From Alloprevotella sp. (GTDB lineage Bacteria > Bacteroidota > Bacteroidia > Bacteroidales > Bacteroidaceae), in NCBI GenBank assembly GCA_017476545.1, contig JAFUZP010000029.1:1-64000 (forward strand): a stretch of DNA of 64,000 nucleotides, written 5' to 3'. A model generated the notes under the pieces. That model ran no database searches and was not told the DNA's origin. It saw nothing but the letters and a program-made list of their open reading frames with translations. Below are positions 16,379-24,511 of this stretch, in pieces. How positions within the stretch are numbered: the stretch's first letter is position 1; the number at the start of each line of letters is the position of its first letter. A program made the translations under genes and the position numbers.

Positions 16379-16572
16379 TTCCTACCCGGGTAGGAAGAAA
16401 TTCCTGTCTGGGTAGGAAAAAATTCCTGTCTGGGTAGGAAAAAATTCCTGTCTGGGTAGGAAAAAATTCCTGTCCGGGTAGGAAAAACGGACTCCCTGCG
16501 CGGAGGAAATTCCCGTCCTGTTCGGATAAAAAACTCCACCCGGGCGGAGGGAGGCCTCTGCCCGGGTGGAGG
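16379..16572. repeat. 22-bp-period palindromic array (TTCCTACCCGGGTAGGAA family), 9 units
   Basis: Eighteen-bp cores start at 16379, 16401, 16423, 16445 and 16467, exactly 22 bp apart; the first is a perfect palindrome TTCCTACCCGGGTAGGAA and the next are TTCCTGTCTGGGTAGGAA-like. Spacers are four bases (GAAA, AAAA). The same 22-bp register continues with two degenerate units at 16489 and 16511 and two CCCGGG-centred units at 16533 (ACTCCACCCGGGCGGAGG) and 16555 (CCTCTGCCCGGGTGGAGG). It fills the convergent gap between mfd and murF-alr. Confidence 0.93.
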
Positions 16573-16617
16573 AAACGCGCGGCGGGGTAGGGGGGAGGCC
16601 CGGCCCGCCCTGCGGCG

Positions 16618-19086
16618 CTACTGGAAATATACGCGCTTCACGCGCTCGGAGACGCTGGTGAGCACTTCGTAGGGGATCGTGCCCAGCGCGTCGGAGAGGA
16701 CGGTGACGGGGAGCGCGTCGCCGAAGACTTCCACGGCGTCGCCCGCGCGGCAGGGTATGCCCGTCACGTCGATCATGCTTACATCCATGCAGATGTTGCC
16801 CACGTAGGGGGCGCGCCGCCCGCCCACGAGGCAGTAGCCCCGGCCGTTGCCCAGGCGGCGGTCCAGCCCGTCGGCGTAGCCCACGGGGATGGCGGCCACG
16901 CGCCCGGGGCCCTCCAGCCGGCCCCGGCGGCCGTAGCCCACGGTGCCGCCGGCCGGCACGTCGCGCACTTGCAGCACGGTCGTGCGCAGCGAGGCGACGT
17001 TGTGGATAACCTTGTTCGTGACGGGGTTGATGCCGTAGAGGCCGAGGCCCAGGCGCACCATGTCCAGGTGGCGCTCGGGGAAGCGCTCTATGCCGGCGGA
17101 GTTGCAGATGTGCCGCAGCACCTTGTGCGGGAATGCGGCCTGGAACTGGCGGGAGGCTTCGTCGAAGAGGCGGAACTGCCCGGCGCTGTAGCCGTCCAGC
17201 TCCGGCGTGTCGGCTCCGGCGAAGTGGGAGAATATGCTGCGCGGGATGAGCGCGGCCTGGCGGTGGAGGCGGTCGGTGAGGCGGGGGATGTCCTTCTCGG
17301 GGTCGAAGCCGAGGCGGCGCATCCCGGTGTCGAGCTTGATGTGGACGGGGAAGTCCGTGATGCCCTCGCGCTTGGCGGCGCGGATGAGGGCTTCGAGCAG
17401 TTCGAAGCTATAGACCTCGGGCTGCAGGCGGTACTCGAAGAGCGTCGGGAAGGAGGATAGCTCGGGGTTCATCACGATGATGTCCGCCGTGATGCCCGCC
17501 TTGCGGAGCTCCGCGCCCTCGTCGGCGACGGCGACGGCGAGGTAGTCCGCCCCCCGGTCCTGCAGCGTCCGGGCTATCTCCACCGCGCCGGAGCCGTAGG
17601 CGGACGCCTTGATCATGCAGACCATCTTGGTCCCGGGACGGAGGTAGGAGCGGTAGTGGTTCAGGTTGGCGGCGACGGCCTCGAGGCTCACCTCCAGCGT
17701 CGTCTCGTGCACCTTCTGCACCAGGGTCTCCTCGATGCGCTCGAAGTGGAAGGCGCGCGCCCCCTTCAGCAGGACGAGCCCGCCCTGCGGCAGGCGGCTC
17801 CATAGGTCGGCGGCCTGCGGCGTGTCCGCAAAGAAGTGCTGCTCGCAGGGCAGCTGGGCGAACCGGCCGCGCGCCTTGCACAGTTCCGGCCCGATGCCCA
17901 CGAGGCGTGCCACGCGGCGGTGGGCCACCATGTCGGCCACCTGGGCGTAAAGCTCCCCGGCGGGAAGCTCGCTCTGCTGGATGTCGGAGAGTACGAGCGT
18001 GAAGCCCGACCCCTCGTCCGCCGCCCGCCGTTCGGCGAAGTCCAGCGCGATGTGCAGGGAATTGATGTCGGAGTTGTAGCTGTCGTTGATGATTGTCATG
18101 CCGCGCACGCCGCGCTTCACCTCCAGGCGCATGGCCACGGTTTCCAGCAGCGGCATCCGCTCGGCCACGTACTGCGGCGTGCAGCCCAGCAGCAGGCAGA
18201 CGGCCAGGCAGTGCAGCGCGTTCTCAGCGGAAGCCGCGTCGCTGAAGGGCAGGCGGAGGTCCCCGCGCGTGCCCGCATACCTATATATAATATGTGTGCT
18301 GTCGCCTTCCGCCGTCACGCTCTCCACGTAGAGCGGCGCGTCCGCGTCCGTGCGCGACCACCCGAAGCGCCGCCCCCGGAAGCCGCTCTGTCCGAGGCAG
18401 GCGCGGACGACGGCGTTGTCGGCATCATAGACCAGCACCTCCGCTCCGTCGAAGAGCGAGAGCTTCTCGCGGCACTTCTGCTCCAGTGAACCGAAGTTCT
18501 CCTGATGCGCCTGCCCGATGTTCGTCATCACGCCGACGGTGGGCTGGATAATGTCGCGCAGCGTGGCCATCTCGCCGGGCTGGCTGATGCCCGCCTCGAA
18601 GATTCCCAGCTCCGTCTGCTCCGTCAGCAGGCAGACGCTCAGGGGCACGCCCACCTGCGAGTTGTACGAACGCGGTGAGCGCGTCACCTTCATGCGCGGC
18701 CCGAGCAGCTGGTAGAGCCACTCCTTTACCACCGTCTTCCCGTTCGAACCCGTTACGCCCACTACGGGCAGGCTGTACTCCTCGCGGTGGCGTTCCGCCA
18801 GACGTTGCAGGGCGCGAAGCGGGGAGGGAACGATGAGGAAGGTGGCTTCCGCCAGTTCCCGCGCCCCTTCCTCCACGACAAAGTGGCGCATGCCCCGGCG
18901 GTACAGGTCCTCGATGTAGCGGTGTCCGTCGCCCGTCCGTGTGCGCAGGGCGAAGAAGATAGTCGTTTCCGGGAAAGCGAGGGAACGGCTGTCCGTAAGC
19001 AGCCAGTCGATGCGCGCTTCCGGTTGGTGCGCTCCCTCGATGCGCGCACCAACAAGCGATGCGATAGTCTCAATCGTATAGTGCAT
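16618..19086 (-). CDS. murF-alr: Fused UDP-MurNAc-tripeptide:D-Ala-D-Ala ligase / alanine racemase
   Basis: This 822-residue cytosolic protein joins two steps of D-alanine use in peptidoglycan synthesis. Residues 1-450 are MurF: ATP site VTGSNGKT (Lys117), IFEAGISQPGEM, MTNIGQAHQENFGS, INDSYNSDINS. Residues about 460-822 are an alanine racemase: LEVSLEAVAANL, MIKASAYGSG with the PLP lysine at 493, KLDTGMRRLGF, SHFAGADTPE, PVGYADGLDRRLGNG and GNICMDVSMIDVT. The fusion is known in Bacteroidetes. The gene starts at ATG 19086, 30 nt after the GSCFA gene, so the two probably share a transcript. Confidence 0.95.
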   Translation of the reverse strand: MHYTIETIASLVGARIEGAHQPEARIDWLLTDSRSLAFPETTIFFALRTRTGDGHRYIEDLYRRGMRHFVVEEGARELAEATFLIVPSPLRALQRLAERHREEYSLPVVGVTGSNGKTVVKEWLYQLLGPRMKVTRSPRSYNSQVGVPLSVCLLTEQTELGIFEAGISQPGEMATLRDIIQPTVGVMTNIGQAHQENFGSLEQKCREKLSLFDGAEVLVYDADNAVVRACLGQSGFRGRRFGWSRTDADAPLYVESVTAEGDSTHIIYRYAGTRGDLRLPFSDAASAENALHCLAVCLLLGCTPQYVAERMPLLETVAMRLEVKRGVRGMTIINDSYNSDINSLHIALDFAERRAADEGSGFTLVLSDIQQSELPAGELYAQVADMVAHRRVARLVGIGPELCKARGRFAQLPCEQHFFADTPQAADLWSRLPQGGLVLLKGARAFHFERIEETLVQKVHETTLEVSLEAVAANLNHYRSYLRPGTKMVCMIKASAYGSGAVEIARTLQDRGADYLAVAVADEGAELRKAGITADIIVMNPELSSFPTLFEYRLQPEVYSFELLEALIRAAKREGITDFPVHIKLDTGMRRLGFDPEKDIPRLTDRLHRQAALIPRSIFSHFAGADTPELDGYSAGQFRLFDEASRQFQAAFPHKVLRHICNSAGIERFPERHLDMVRLGLGLYGINPVTNKVIHNVASLRTTVLQVRDVPAGGTVGYGRRGRLEGPGRVAAIPVGYADGLDRRLGNGRGYCLVGGRRAPYVGNICMDVSMIDVTGIPCRAGDAVEVFGDALPVTVLSDALGTIPYEVLTSVSERVKRVYFQ

Positions 19087-19116
19087 AGCTTTCGGCAGGT
19101 CTGCCTGCCCCGATAT

Positions 19117-20073
19117 TCATTTGTTCGTAGCCCACTTGCGCCGGAACGCTTCGCGCTTGCGCTCCAGGGCTTCCAGGAATTTCCTGTATTCCTCCGCGTC
19201 CGGGTGCAGCGGGCGGTGCGCTTCGGCCTTTTCCAGCGCGGCCTTCTCGGCGGCATAGTCGCGCAGTTCGTCCGTGAAGGCCCAGTCTGCAAAGCGTTGC
19301 CACACGTAGTCCGCCGCCTGCGCCGACGGGTGGAGCATGTCGGCCTCGTAGAAACGGTAGTCGCGCAGCTCGTCCACGACAATCTCATAGGCCGGGAAGT
19401 AGAGCGCGTTGGGGTGTCCGGCGCAGAGGCGCGCCACAGCCAGCTGCAGCGTGGCCTTGGCCAGCTGGCTCCCGTGGAAGCCGTACTTCGCGTAGCGGTA
19501 GGGGCTGACGGTGAAGACCACGCGCAGTGCGGGGAACTCGTTTGCCAGATCATCCAGCAGTTTGTCCCAGCCCGTGCATATTTCCTCTACGTCCAGCGCG
19601 CGCTCCGCGAACTGCGCCGCAGGCTCCTTGTGGCAGTTGCCCACGACGATGCCGCGCGTGCGGTGCTCGTAGATATGGTTTGTGCCGAACGTCACGCATA
19701 GCATGTCCGCGCGGCGCAGCAGCCCGACAGCCTCCTCATAGGCCGCCTTGATGCGGCTCACGCAGTCCTCGTGTTTTTCCGCCGAGAACGCGCCGCTGTG
19801 CAGCCAGCTGTGCCACAGCCCGTCCCTACCCTCGAAGAGATACTCCTCCGGGAAGAAGAGCGAGCCGAACACTACGATTTCCAGTGCCATGCGCAGGCTT
19901 TCGGGATTGTAGAGCACGCCGAACGGGTTCACGCACACCGCCCCTTCGGGCAGGGCCGCACGCATCCTCCCGCCGATGTGTTCGGCGAAGCAGGACCCCA
20001 CCAGCAGTACGCCCGACTGCGGCCCGAGTTCCACGCGCTCCCTGGGGAGCTCCACGATGGTACGGAAGTCCAT
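19117..20073 (-). CDS. GSCFA domain protein
   Basis: The 318-residue protein carries the family-naming motif early (LLVGSCFAEHIGGRM, residues about 24-38) and the segment NPFGVLYNPES, GLWHSWLHSGAFS, VTFGTNHIYEHR, VNCHKEP-like (here VGNCHKEPAAQF), and VFTVSPYRY. GSCFA proteins resemble SGNH/GDSL hydrolases with a Ser/Gly/Cys block and are usually cytosolic; the substrate is unknown. It is first in a probable two-gene unit with murF-alr. The ATG at 20073 is seven nt after a -7 box, so the mRNA may be leaderless. Confidence 0.85.
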   Translation of the reverse strand: MDFRTIVELPRERVELGPQSGVLLVGSCFAEHIGGRMRAALPEGAVCVNPFGVLYNPESLRMALEIVVFGSLFFPEEYLFEGRDGLWHSWLHSGAFSAEKHEDCVSRIKAAYEEAVGLLRRADMLCVTFGTNHIYEHRTRGIVVGNCHKEPAAQFAERALDVEEICTGWDKLLDDLANEFPALRVVFTVSPYRYAKYGFHGSQLAKATLQLAVARLCAGHPNALYFPAYEIVVDELRDYRFYEADMLHPSAQAADYVWQRFADWAFTDELRDYAAEKAALEKAEAHRPLHPDAEEYRKFLEALERKREAFRRKWATNK

Positions 20074-20076
20074 ATC

Positions 20077-20097
20077 GGCGCGAAGTTACGCATTTCT
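20077..20097 (-). promoter_or_regulatory. Promoter box of the GSCFA gene, identical to the pgi promoter block
   Basis: The minus strand holds AGAAATGCG followed by TAACTTCG and CGCC; the -7 box is TAACTTCG at 20081-20088. The same 21 bp occur without mismatch at 47938-47958 upstream of pgi. The start codon begins seven nt downstream of the box. Confidence 0.65.
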
Positions 20098-20283
20098 TCC
20101 CTTAACCGCGCGGCGCAGGGCGGAAAATGAGGGGCGGCACCGCATGCTTTTCTCCAGTCCGTTTTAGGTCGCGTGCCGCCGGCTCTTATCCTTTCTCCGT
20201 CCCTCCACCGCGCCCTTGAGAGTGCGGAACGGCGTGTTACGCGTCTTTTGGGAACGGGCACGCGCAACTTTTTCCGCATTCCC

Positions 20284-20314
20284 TTGCCCTTTTTTCAAAA
20301 TATTACTACTTTTG
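20284..20314 (+). promoter_or_regulatory. Promoter of tRNA-Ser
   Basis: TTG at 20284-20286, then 20 nt, then TACTTTTG at 20307-20314. The tRNA begins 17 nt later. Confidence 0.65.
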
Positions 20315-20331
20315 CCCCGCTTAACAACCAA

Positions 20332-20419
20332 GGAGAGGTGCTCGAGTGGTTGAAGAGGCACGCCTGGAAAGCGTGTAACCGGCAAAACTGGTTCGTAGGT
20401 TCGAATCCTATCCTCTCCG
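20332..20419 (+). tRNA. tRNA-Ser (anticodon GGA)
   Basis: The 88-nt sequence folds with acceptor stem GGAGAGG/CCTCTCC, D arm GCTCGAGTGGTTGAAGAGGC, anticodon arm CACGC-CTGGAAA-GCGTG (anticodon GGA), a long variable arm around CCGGCAAAACTGG typical of class II tRNAs, and T arm TAGGTTCGAATCCTA. CCA is not encoded. Confidence 0.96.
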
Positions 20420-20450
20420 CAATATAGTTGATTTTCAACAGAAAAGCAAT

Positions 20451-20480
20451 ACAAAGGCACGCGTCAAAGCGTGCCTTTGT
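20451..20480 (+). terminator. Terminator after tRNA-Ser
   Basis: ACAAAGGCACGC and GCGTGCCTTTGT form a perfect 12-bp stem with loop GTCAAA, followed by TGTATATATG. Confidence 0.8.
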
Positions 20481-20527
20481 TGTATATATGCGTTAAGGTC
20501 CGAATATCCTGCCCCAATCTTGCATCT

Positions 20528-20660
20528 GAGCTGTGCGCATACCTCCTTTTGGGGTGTGCGCACAGCTCATGTTGAGGTAAGCGCACACCTCGAGTCAAGG
20601 TAAGCGCACACCTCAAGTCAAGGTAAGCGCACACCTCGAATCGAGGTAAGCGCACACCTC
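20528..20660. repeat. 23-bp-period palindromic array (GAGGT-GCGC-ACCTC family), 6 units
   Basis: Eighteen-bp units start at 20528, 20551, 20574, 20597, 20620 and 20643, exactly 23 bp apart: GAGCTGTGCGCATACCTC, GGGGTGTGCGCACAGCTC, then four near-identical RAGGTAAGCGCACACCTC. Each is a dyad around GCGC. Five-bp spacers vary (CTTTT, ATGTT, GAGTC, AAGTC, GAATC). It lies just after the tRNA-Ser terminator and before the restriction island. Confidence 0.93.
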
Positions 20661-20870
20661 AAAAAGAGATTTGGGGGAATCTTGTAACATGTTGATATAC
20701 TGAACGGAAGAAGAGTCGCTTCGTTGTGTGACATTTCGGGCGAAAAGACCTGAAGGGCATATAAGTCCCAGTTCGGGACAAACGAGTGACGCGCTGGAGG
20801 GATAAGGAAAGCTTCGCATGGTAATTCTCGTGTGTGGAATTTTTTTGTGTGCTTTTTATGAAAATGCTTA
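20661..20870. other. Intergenic region without recognised gene
   Basis: About 210 bp of lower-GC sequence between the 23-bp array and the hairpin cluster. I see no coding frame or RNA gene that I can support. Confidence 0.4.
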
Positions 20871-20876
20871 TATTTG

Positions 20877-20945
20877 CGGCGAATATCGCCGAATCGCCGT
20901 AAACGGTGCCTGCTTCATGAGCAGGAATCCCTGAGTGCAGGGTGG
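20877..20945. other. Cluster of short hairpins
   Basis: Four stems in 70 bp: GGCGAATATCGCC, CGCCGTAAACGGTG, CCTGCTTCATGAGCAGG and CCCTGAGTGCAGGG. Together with the inverted repeat that follows, this looks like a structured non-coding segment. No family recognised. Confidence 0.5.
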
Positions 20946-20991
20946 GGTATGAACATATTGGAATCTATAACAGCATTAGCAGTTATTCGGT

Positions 20992-21110
20992 GAACATAGA
21001 AACCTGACAAATTTCTAAAGAAAGTAGATAACTGATAATTGTGAATGTCTGCGCTTATAGCGTGGACGTCACTTATCTTTCTACTGGGCTTTGTCAGGGC
21101 CTCTATGTTC
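20992..21110. repeat. Long imperfect inverted repeat upstream of the restriction island
   Basis: The left arm GAACATAGAAACCTGACAAA...GAAAGTAGATAACTG (20992-21034) matches the reverse complement of the right arm (21070-21110), which reads GAACATAGAGGCCCTGACAA-AGCCCAGTAGAAAGATAAGTG. The centre (21035-21069) holds a further stem GTCTGCGCT/AGCGTGGAC. It could be a MITE-like element, an element end or a structured RNA. Confidence 0.65.
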
Positions 21111-21207
21111 GATAAGGAGCGTACACGCTTCTTGCGTTCATAGGGGTCTTGATATTTGAGCCCAAAAGAATCCGATAAGTGCTTTTGCCATAGCATAAGC
21201 GCAAAGA

Positions 21208-22221
21208 ATGCCAGAAAACATTCTTGTGCCGTCCGTTGCGGACGGCAGCCTCCCTGTGGATGTCAGGGAGGACGATTTGTTGGCTTTGTCGCCAGAGGTG
21301 CTCTGTACCCTTCTGCGCGACCATACCACAGGCCATAACATCTTTTGGGCAACTCACGACTATGAGCTGCTCGGAGAAGGTTATGGCTTTTTCTGTCCCA
21401 TCACTCCCGAAACCATCACAGGCAAAAACGGAACGGTCATCCGTCCGCGTGTGCTCAAAAGCCGTGAACAGCAGACCGACCGCTCCAAGGACATGGCGGA
21501 GGTGTTCACGCCATCTTGGATATGCAACGCGCAGAACAACCTTGTGGATGAAGCCTGGTTCGGGCGGAAGGATGTTTTCAACGTGCCGAATGAGGACGGC
21601 AAAACTTGGCAGTCCACACCAGGCAAGATACTCTTTCCGGAAGGCAAGACGTGGAAGGACTATGTGCGTGCCACGCGCCTTGAAATCACCTGTGGCGAAG
21701 CCCCATACCTTGCAAGTCGCTACGACACCACAACGGGCCATCCCATTCCCCTTCAGGAACGCACCGGGCTTCTCGACCGCAAACTGCGCGTAGTCGGCGA
21801 GAACACGCAGAGCAGCGGCGAGTGGCTGGAATGGGCGCAAGTGGCCTTTCAGAACACCTACGGCTACGAATGGCAGGGCGACAACCTCCTGCTGGCGCGC
21901 GAGAACCTGCTTCTTACTTTCATTGAATACTATTGCGAGAAGTTTGGCAAGATGCCGATGGAGAAATCCATCAACTACATTGCCTACGTCGTTTCGTGGA
22001 ACCTCTGGCAGATGGACGGCCTGAAAGGCGTGGTGCCGTGTAGCTGTAAAGATGGCGTGACCGTTACGGAGCAATCCCTTTTTGGCGAAGAAGAGCGCAC
22101 CCTCCATTGTCCCGGTTGCCAGCAGGAGGACGTCATGCGCCACAACGGCACTTACAGTTTCATCCGCGACTGGCGAAATGGCGGAAAGAAAATACGTTTT
22201 ATTGACCTTCTTAAATCATAA
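21208..22221 (+). CDS. Restriction subunit M-like protein
   Basis: The 337-residue protein belongs, by its whole-length pattern, to the Bacteroidales proteins called restriction endonuclease subunit M: LSPEVLCTLLRDHTTGHNIFWATHDYE, RPRVLKSREQQTDRSKDMAEVFTPSWICNAQNN, LEITCGEAPYLASRYDTTTG, YGYEWQGDNLLLARENLL and a C-terminal Cys-rich part (PCSCKDG, HCPGCQ). EVFTP and ITCGEAPYL look like methyltransferase motifs X and I, but no NPPY or similar motif IV is present, so it may be a non-catalytic partner. It ends seven nt before the Eco57I-type methyltransferase gene, so the two are surely cotranscribed. Confidence 0.75.
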   Translation: MPENILVPSVADGSLPVDVREDDLLALSPEVLCTLLRDHTTGHNIFWATHDYELLGEGYGFFCPITPETITGKNGTVIRPRVLKSREQQTDRSKDMAEVFTPSWICNAQNNLVDEAWFGRKDVFNVPNEDGKTWQSTPGKILFPEGKTWKDYVRATRLEITCGEAPYLASRYDTTTGHPIPLQERTGLLDRKLRVVGENTQSSGEWLEWAQVAFQNTYGYEWQGDNLLLARENLLLTFIEYYCEKFGKMPMEKSINYIAYVVSWNLWQMDGLKGVVPCSCKDGVTVTEQSLFGEEERTLHCPGCQQEDVMRHNGTYSFIRDWRNGGKKIRFIDLLKS

Positions 22222-22228
22222 AAGCCCC

Positions 22229-23749
22229 ATGAGTAGCTACAATCCCGACGTGCTTAACTGCATTGCCAACCTGAGTAATGACGAAGTGTTTACCCCTCCA
22301 GAGTTGGCTAATAAGATGTTAGACTTATTGCCGCAAGAGCTGTTCCGCAGTCCCAAGACCACATTTCTTGACCCATTCACCAAGAGCGGTGTCTTTCTGC
22401 GCGAAATAGTGAAGAGGCTCGACAGGGGGTTGGAGCAGCAGATACCCGACCGCCAACAGCGTATAGACCACATCCTGCACCATCAGGTGTTCGGCATAGC
22501 CTGTACGGAGCTGACCTCGTTGCTGTCCCGCCGATCAGTATATTGCAGCAAATACGCTAATGGCAAGTACAGCATTTCTCACTTCAATAGCAAAGAGGGA
22601 AATATCCTATACAATAATATAAAACACACATGGGTGAACGGCAAGTGCAAGTACTGCGGAGCCAGCCAAGCTGTATATGACAGAGGTTCCGAAGCCGAAC
22701 ATTACGCCTATATGTTTATTCACACAGATAATCCCAAACAATTCTTTCCAAATATGAAATTTGATGTAATCGTTGGTAATCCGCCGTATCAATTGAATGA
22801 TGGTGGAGGATCTGGCTCCAGTGCAAAACCATTATATGATACATTTGTTTTTCAGGTTCAAAGGTTGAAACCTCGTTATGTCGCAATGATTATGCCCTCA
22901 CGTTGGATGACTGGTGGAAAAGGGCTGGATTCCTTCCGGGATAAAATGATAAAAGACAGACATATTAAAATACTACATGATTATATGGATGCTTCTCATA
23001 TCTTTTCGGGAGTCAGTATTGAAGGCGGTGCTTGTTATTTCTTGTGGAGTCAAGAACATGATGGGAAATGCGATTACTTTTTGCATCAGGCAAAGGGTAA
23101 CATTCTATATTCAAATAAAACTCTTGATGAGGATGGCACAAGTGACATTGTTATCCGAGACCCCAATTTAATAAGCATATTAAGTAAAGTACGTAAAATG
23201 CATGAGAACACCTTTGATACTATTGTCTCTCCAAGAAATCCTTTCTCAATTAAAGATGATATTTCTTGCCTAATGTCCAATACAAAAACAAAACGTCGAA
23301 TTCTTTGTAGGATAGATTCAAAAAGAGAAATAGTTTCAATAAAAGATTCTTATAAGTTGATTAGAGGTGATAATTATATCGGAAAATATAAACTATTTAT
23401 ATCTAAAGCAGATGGTGCTGCTGGTCAAATTGGGAATCCTATTCCAGCTAAGATAATTGGAAAGGCAGAATTGGGCGAGAAAGATGTGATATGCTCTGAA
23501 ACATTCCTCGCAATAGGTCCATTTGATAGCTTAGAGATGACAAAGAATATATCTGTATATATGCAGACAAAATTCTTCAGGTTGTTAGTAGGTATAAGAA
23601 AGAATAAAAACATGACACAAAAGACATACTCATATGTTCCCCTCCAAGACTTCTCCCATCCATGGACAGACGAGATGCTATACAAGAAGTATGGCTTGAC
23701 TGATGAAGAAATCGCATTTATAGAAACCATGATTCGACCAATGGAATAA
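22229..23749 (+). CDS. Eco57I-type N6-adenine DNA methyltransferase
   Basis: The 506-residue protein has a class I SAM methyltransferase core: motif X EVFTPPELANKMLDLL, motif I FLDPFTKSGVFLREI (Asp48), and motif IV VIVGNPPYQ (Asn184-Pro-Pro-Tyr187), the m6A signature. A small Cys pair (KCKYCG) near residue 142 may bind zinc. The C-terminal half (about 270-506) has no catalytic motif, is much more AT-rich than the rest of the window, and probably holds target recognition. ATG 22229 is used because it follows the upstream stop closely. With the neighbours it forms an R-M-like system; it should protect host DNA. Confidence 0.85.
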   Translation: MSSYNPDVLNCIANLSNDEVFTPPELANKMLDLLPQELFRSPKTTFLDPFTKSGVFLREIVKRLDRGLEQQIPDRQQRIDHILHHQVFGIACTELTSLLSRRSVYCSKYANGKYSISHFNSKEGNILYNNIKHTWVNGKCKYCGASQAVYDRGSEAEHYAYMFIHTDNPKQFFPNMKFDVIVGNPPYQLNDGGGSGSSAKPLYDTFVFQVQRLKPRYVAMIMPSRWMTGGKGLDSFRDKMIKDRHIKILHDYMDASHIFSGVSIEGGACYFLWSQEHDGKCDYFLHQAKGNILYSNKTLDEDGTSDIVIRDPNLISILSKVRKMHENTFDTIVSPRNPFSIKDDISCLMSNTKTKRRILCRIDSKREIVSIKDSYKLIRGDNYIGKYKLFISKADGAAGQIGNPIPAKIIGKAELGEKDVICSETFLAIGPFDSLEMTKNISVYMQTKFFRLLVGIRKNKNMTQKTYSYVPLQDFSHPWTDEMLYKKYGLTDEEIAFIETMIRPME

Positions 23750-23823
23750 AGAAAAAAACAATAATATAAGGCGCTCTTTGACTTTTTGTGGATTGATTTC
23801 TCCGCCTTTTGGTAGGTAAGTTT

Positions 23824-23831
23824 TAACTTTG
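23824..23831 (+). promoter_or_regulatory. -7 box ahead of the four-helix-bundle gene
   Basis: TAACTTTG, 23 nt before the ATG at 23855; an AGGACAG SD-like sequence precedes the start. A separate promoter within the island is therefore possible. No clean -33. Confidence 0.5.
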
Positions 23832-23854
23832 TGCTGATTTTCAAATCAGGACAG

Positions 23855-24502
23855 ATGGAGAACGAAATAAAACCTGTGCTTCGTAAGCAAGCCAACTGGG
23901 AAGACCTCTACTTCTACCAGAAGAGCAACGTGCTCTATCAGTTGACCTTTGTCTTTACCAAACGATTCCTCACCAGGGGCGACCGCACCATCGACCAAAT
24001 GGTGCAGGCAGCCCGCTCCGGGAAGCAGAACATAGTGGAAGGTTCGGCAGATGGTGTCACCTCAATGGAGATGGAACTGAAGCTGTTGAATGTGGCCCGT
24101 AGCAGCATCAAGGAACTGAAAGAGGACTACGAGGACTATGTCACCTCCCGCCACCTGCAACGGTGGAAGCCCGGTCACGAACGCTACGACGGTATGCTGC
24201 GGTTCTGCCGCAAGCATAATCGCATAGAGGACTATCAGGGCTATTTTGAAAAATGGACAGACGAGGAAATGGCCAACGTTGCCCTTACGCTCTGCCACAT
24301 GGTGGACCGGATGATGACCACCTATCAGAAACAGTTAGAGGAGACTTTCGTCAAAGAGGGTGGCATCAAGGAACGCATGACCGCAGCCCGCCTGGGCTTC
24401 CGCACTAACCAGCGAGAAGAAATAGAACGGCTGAAGCGAGAACTGGAAACCGCCCATAGACGAATAGCAGAGCTGGAGGCGGAACTGTCAAGGAAGAGGT
24501 AG
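23855..24502 (+). CDS. Four-helix-bundle suffix domain protein
   Basis: The 215-residue protein matches the four-helix-bundle family related to 23S rRNA intervening-sequence proteins, in its 'suffix domain' form: LYFYQKSNVLYQLTFVFTKRFL, RTIDQMVQAARSGKQNIVEGS, MELKLLNVARSSIKELKEDYEDYVTSR (these blocks read consecutively). The last 45 residues are a charged coiled coil (REEIERLKRELETAHRRIAE). It has no catalytic motif. It sits between the methyltransferase and helicase-nuclease genes of the island. A structural or RNA/DNA-binding role is an inference. Confidence 0.8.
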   Translation: MENEIKPVLRKQANWEDLYFYQKSNVLYQLTFVFTKRFLTRGDRTIDQMVQAARSGKQNIVEGSADGVTSMEMELKLLNVARSSIKELKEDYEDYVTSRHLQRWKPGHERYDGMLRFCRKHNRIEDYQGYFEKWTDEEMANVALTLCHMVDRMMTTYQKQLEETFVKEGGIKERMTAARLGFRTNQREEIERLKRELETAHRRIAELEAELSRKR

Positions 24503-24511
24503 ATAGATGGA

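Noticed and set aside
21103..22143. A 346-codon open frame antisense to the subunit M-like gene
   Set aside because: The sense protein matches a known family over its full length; the antisense frame has no promoter or motif.
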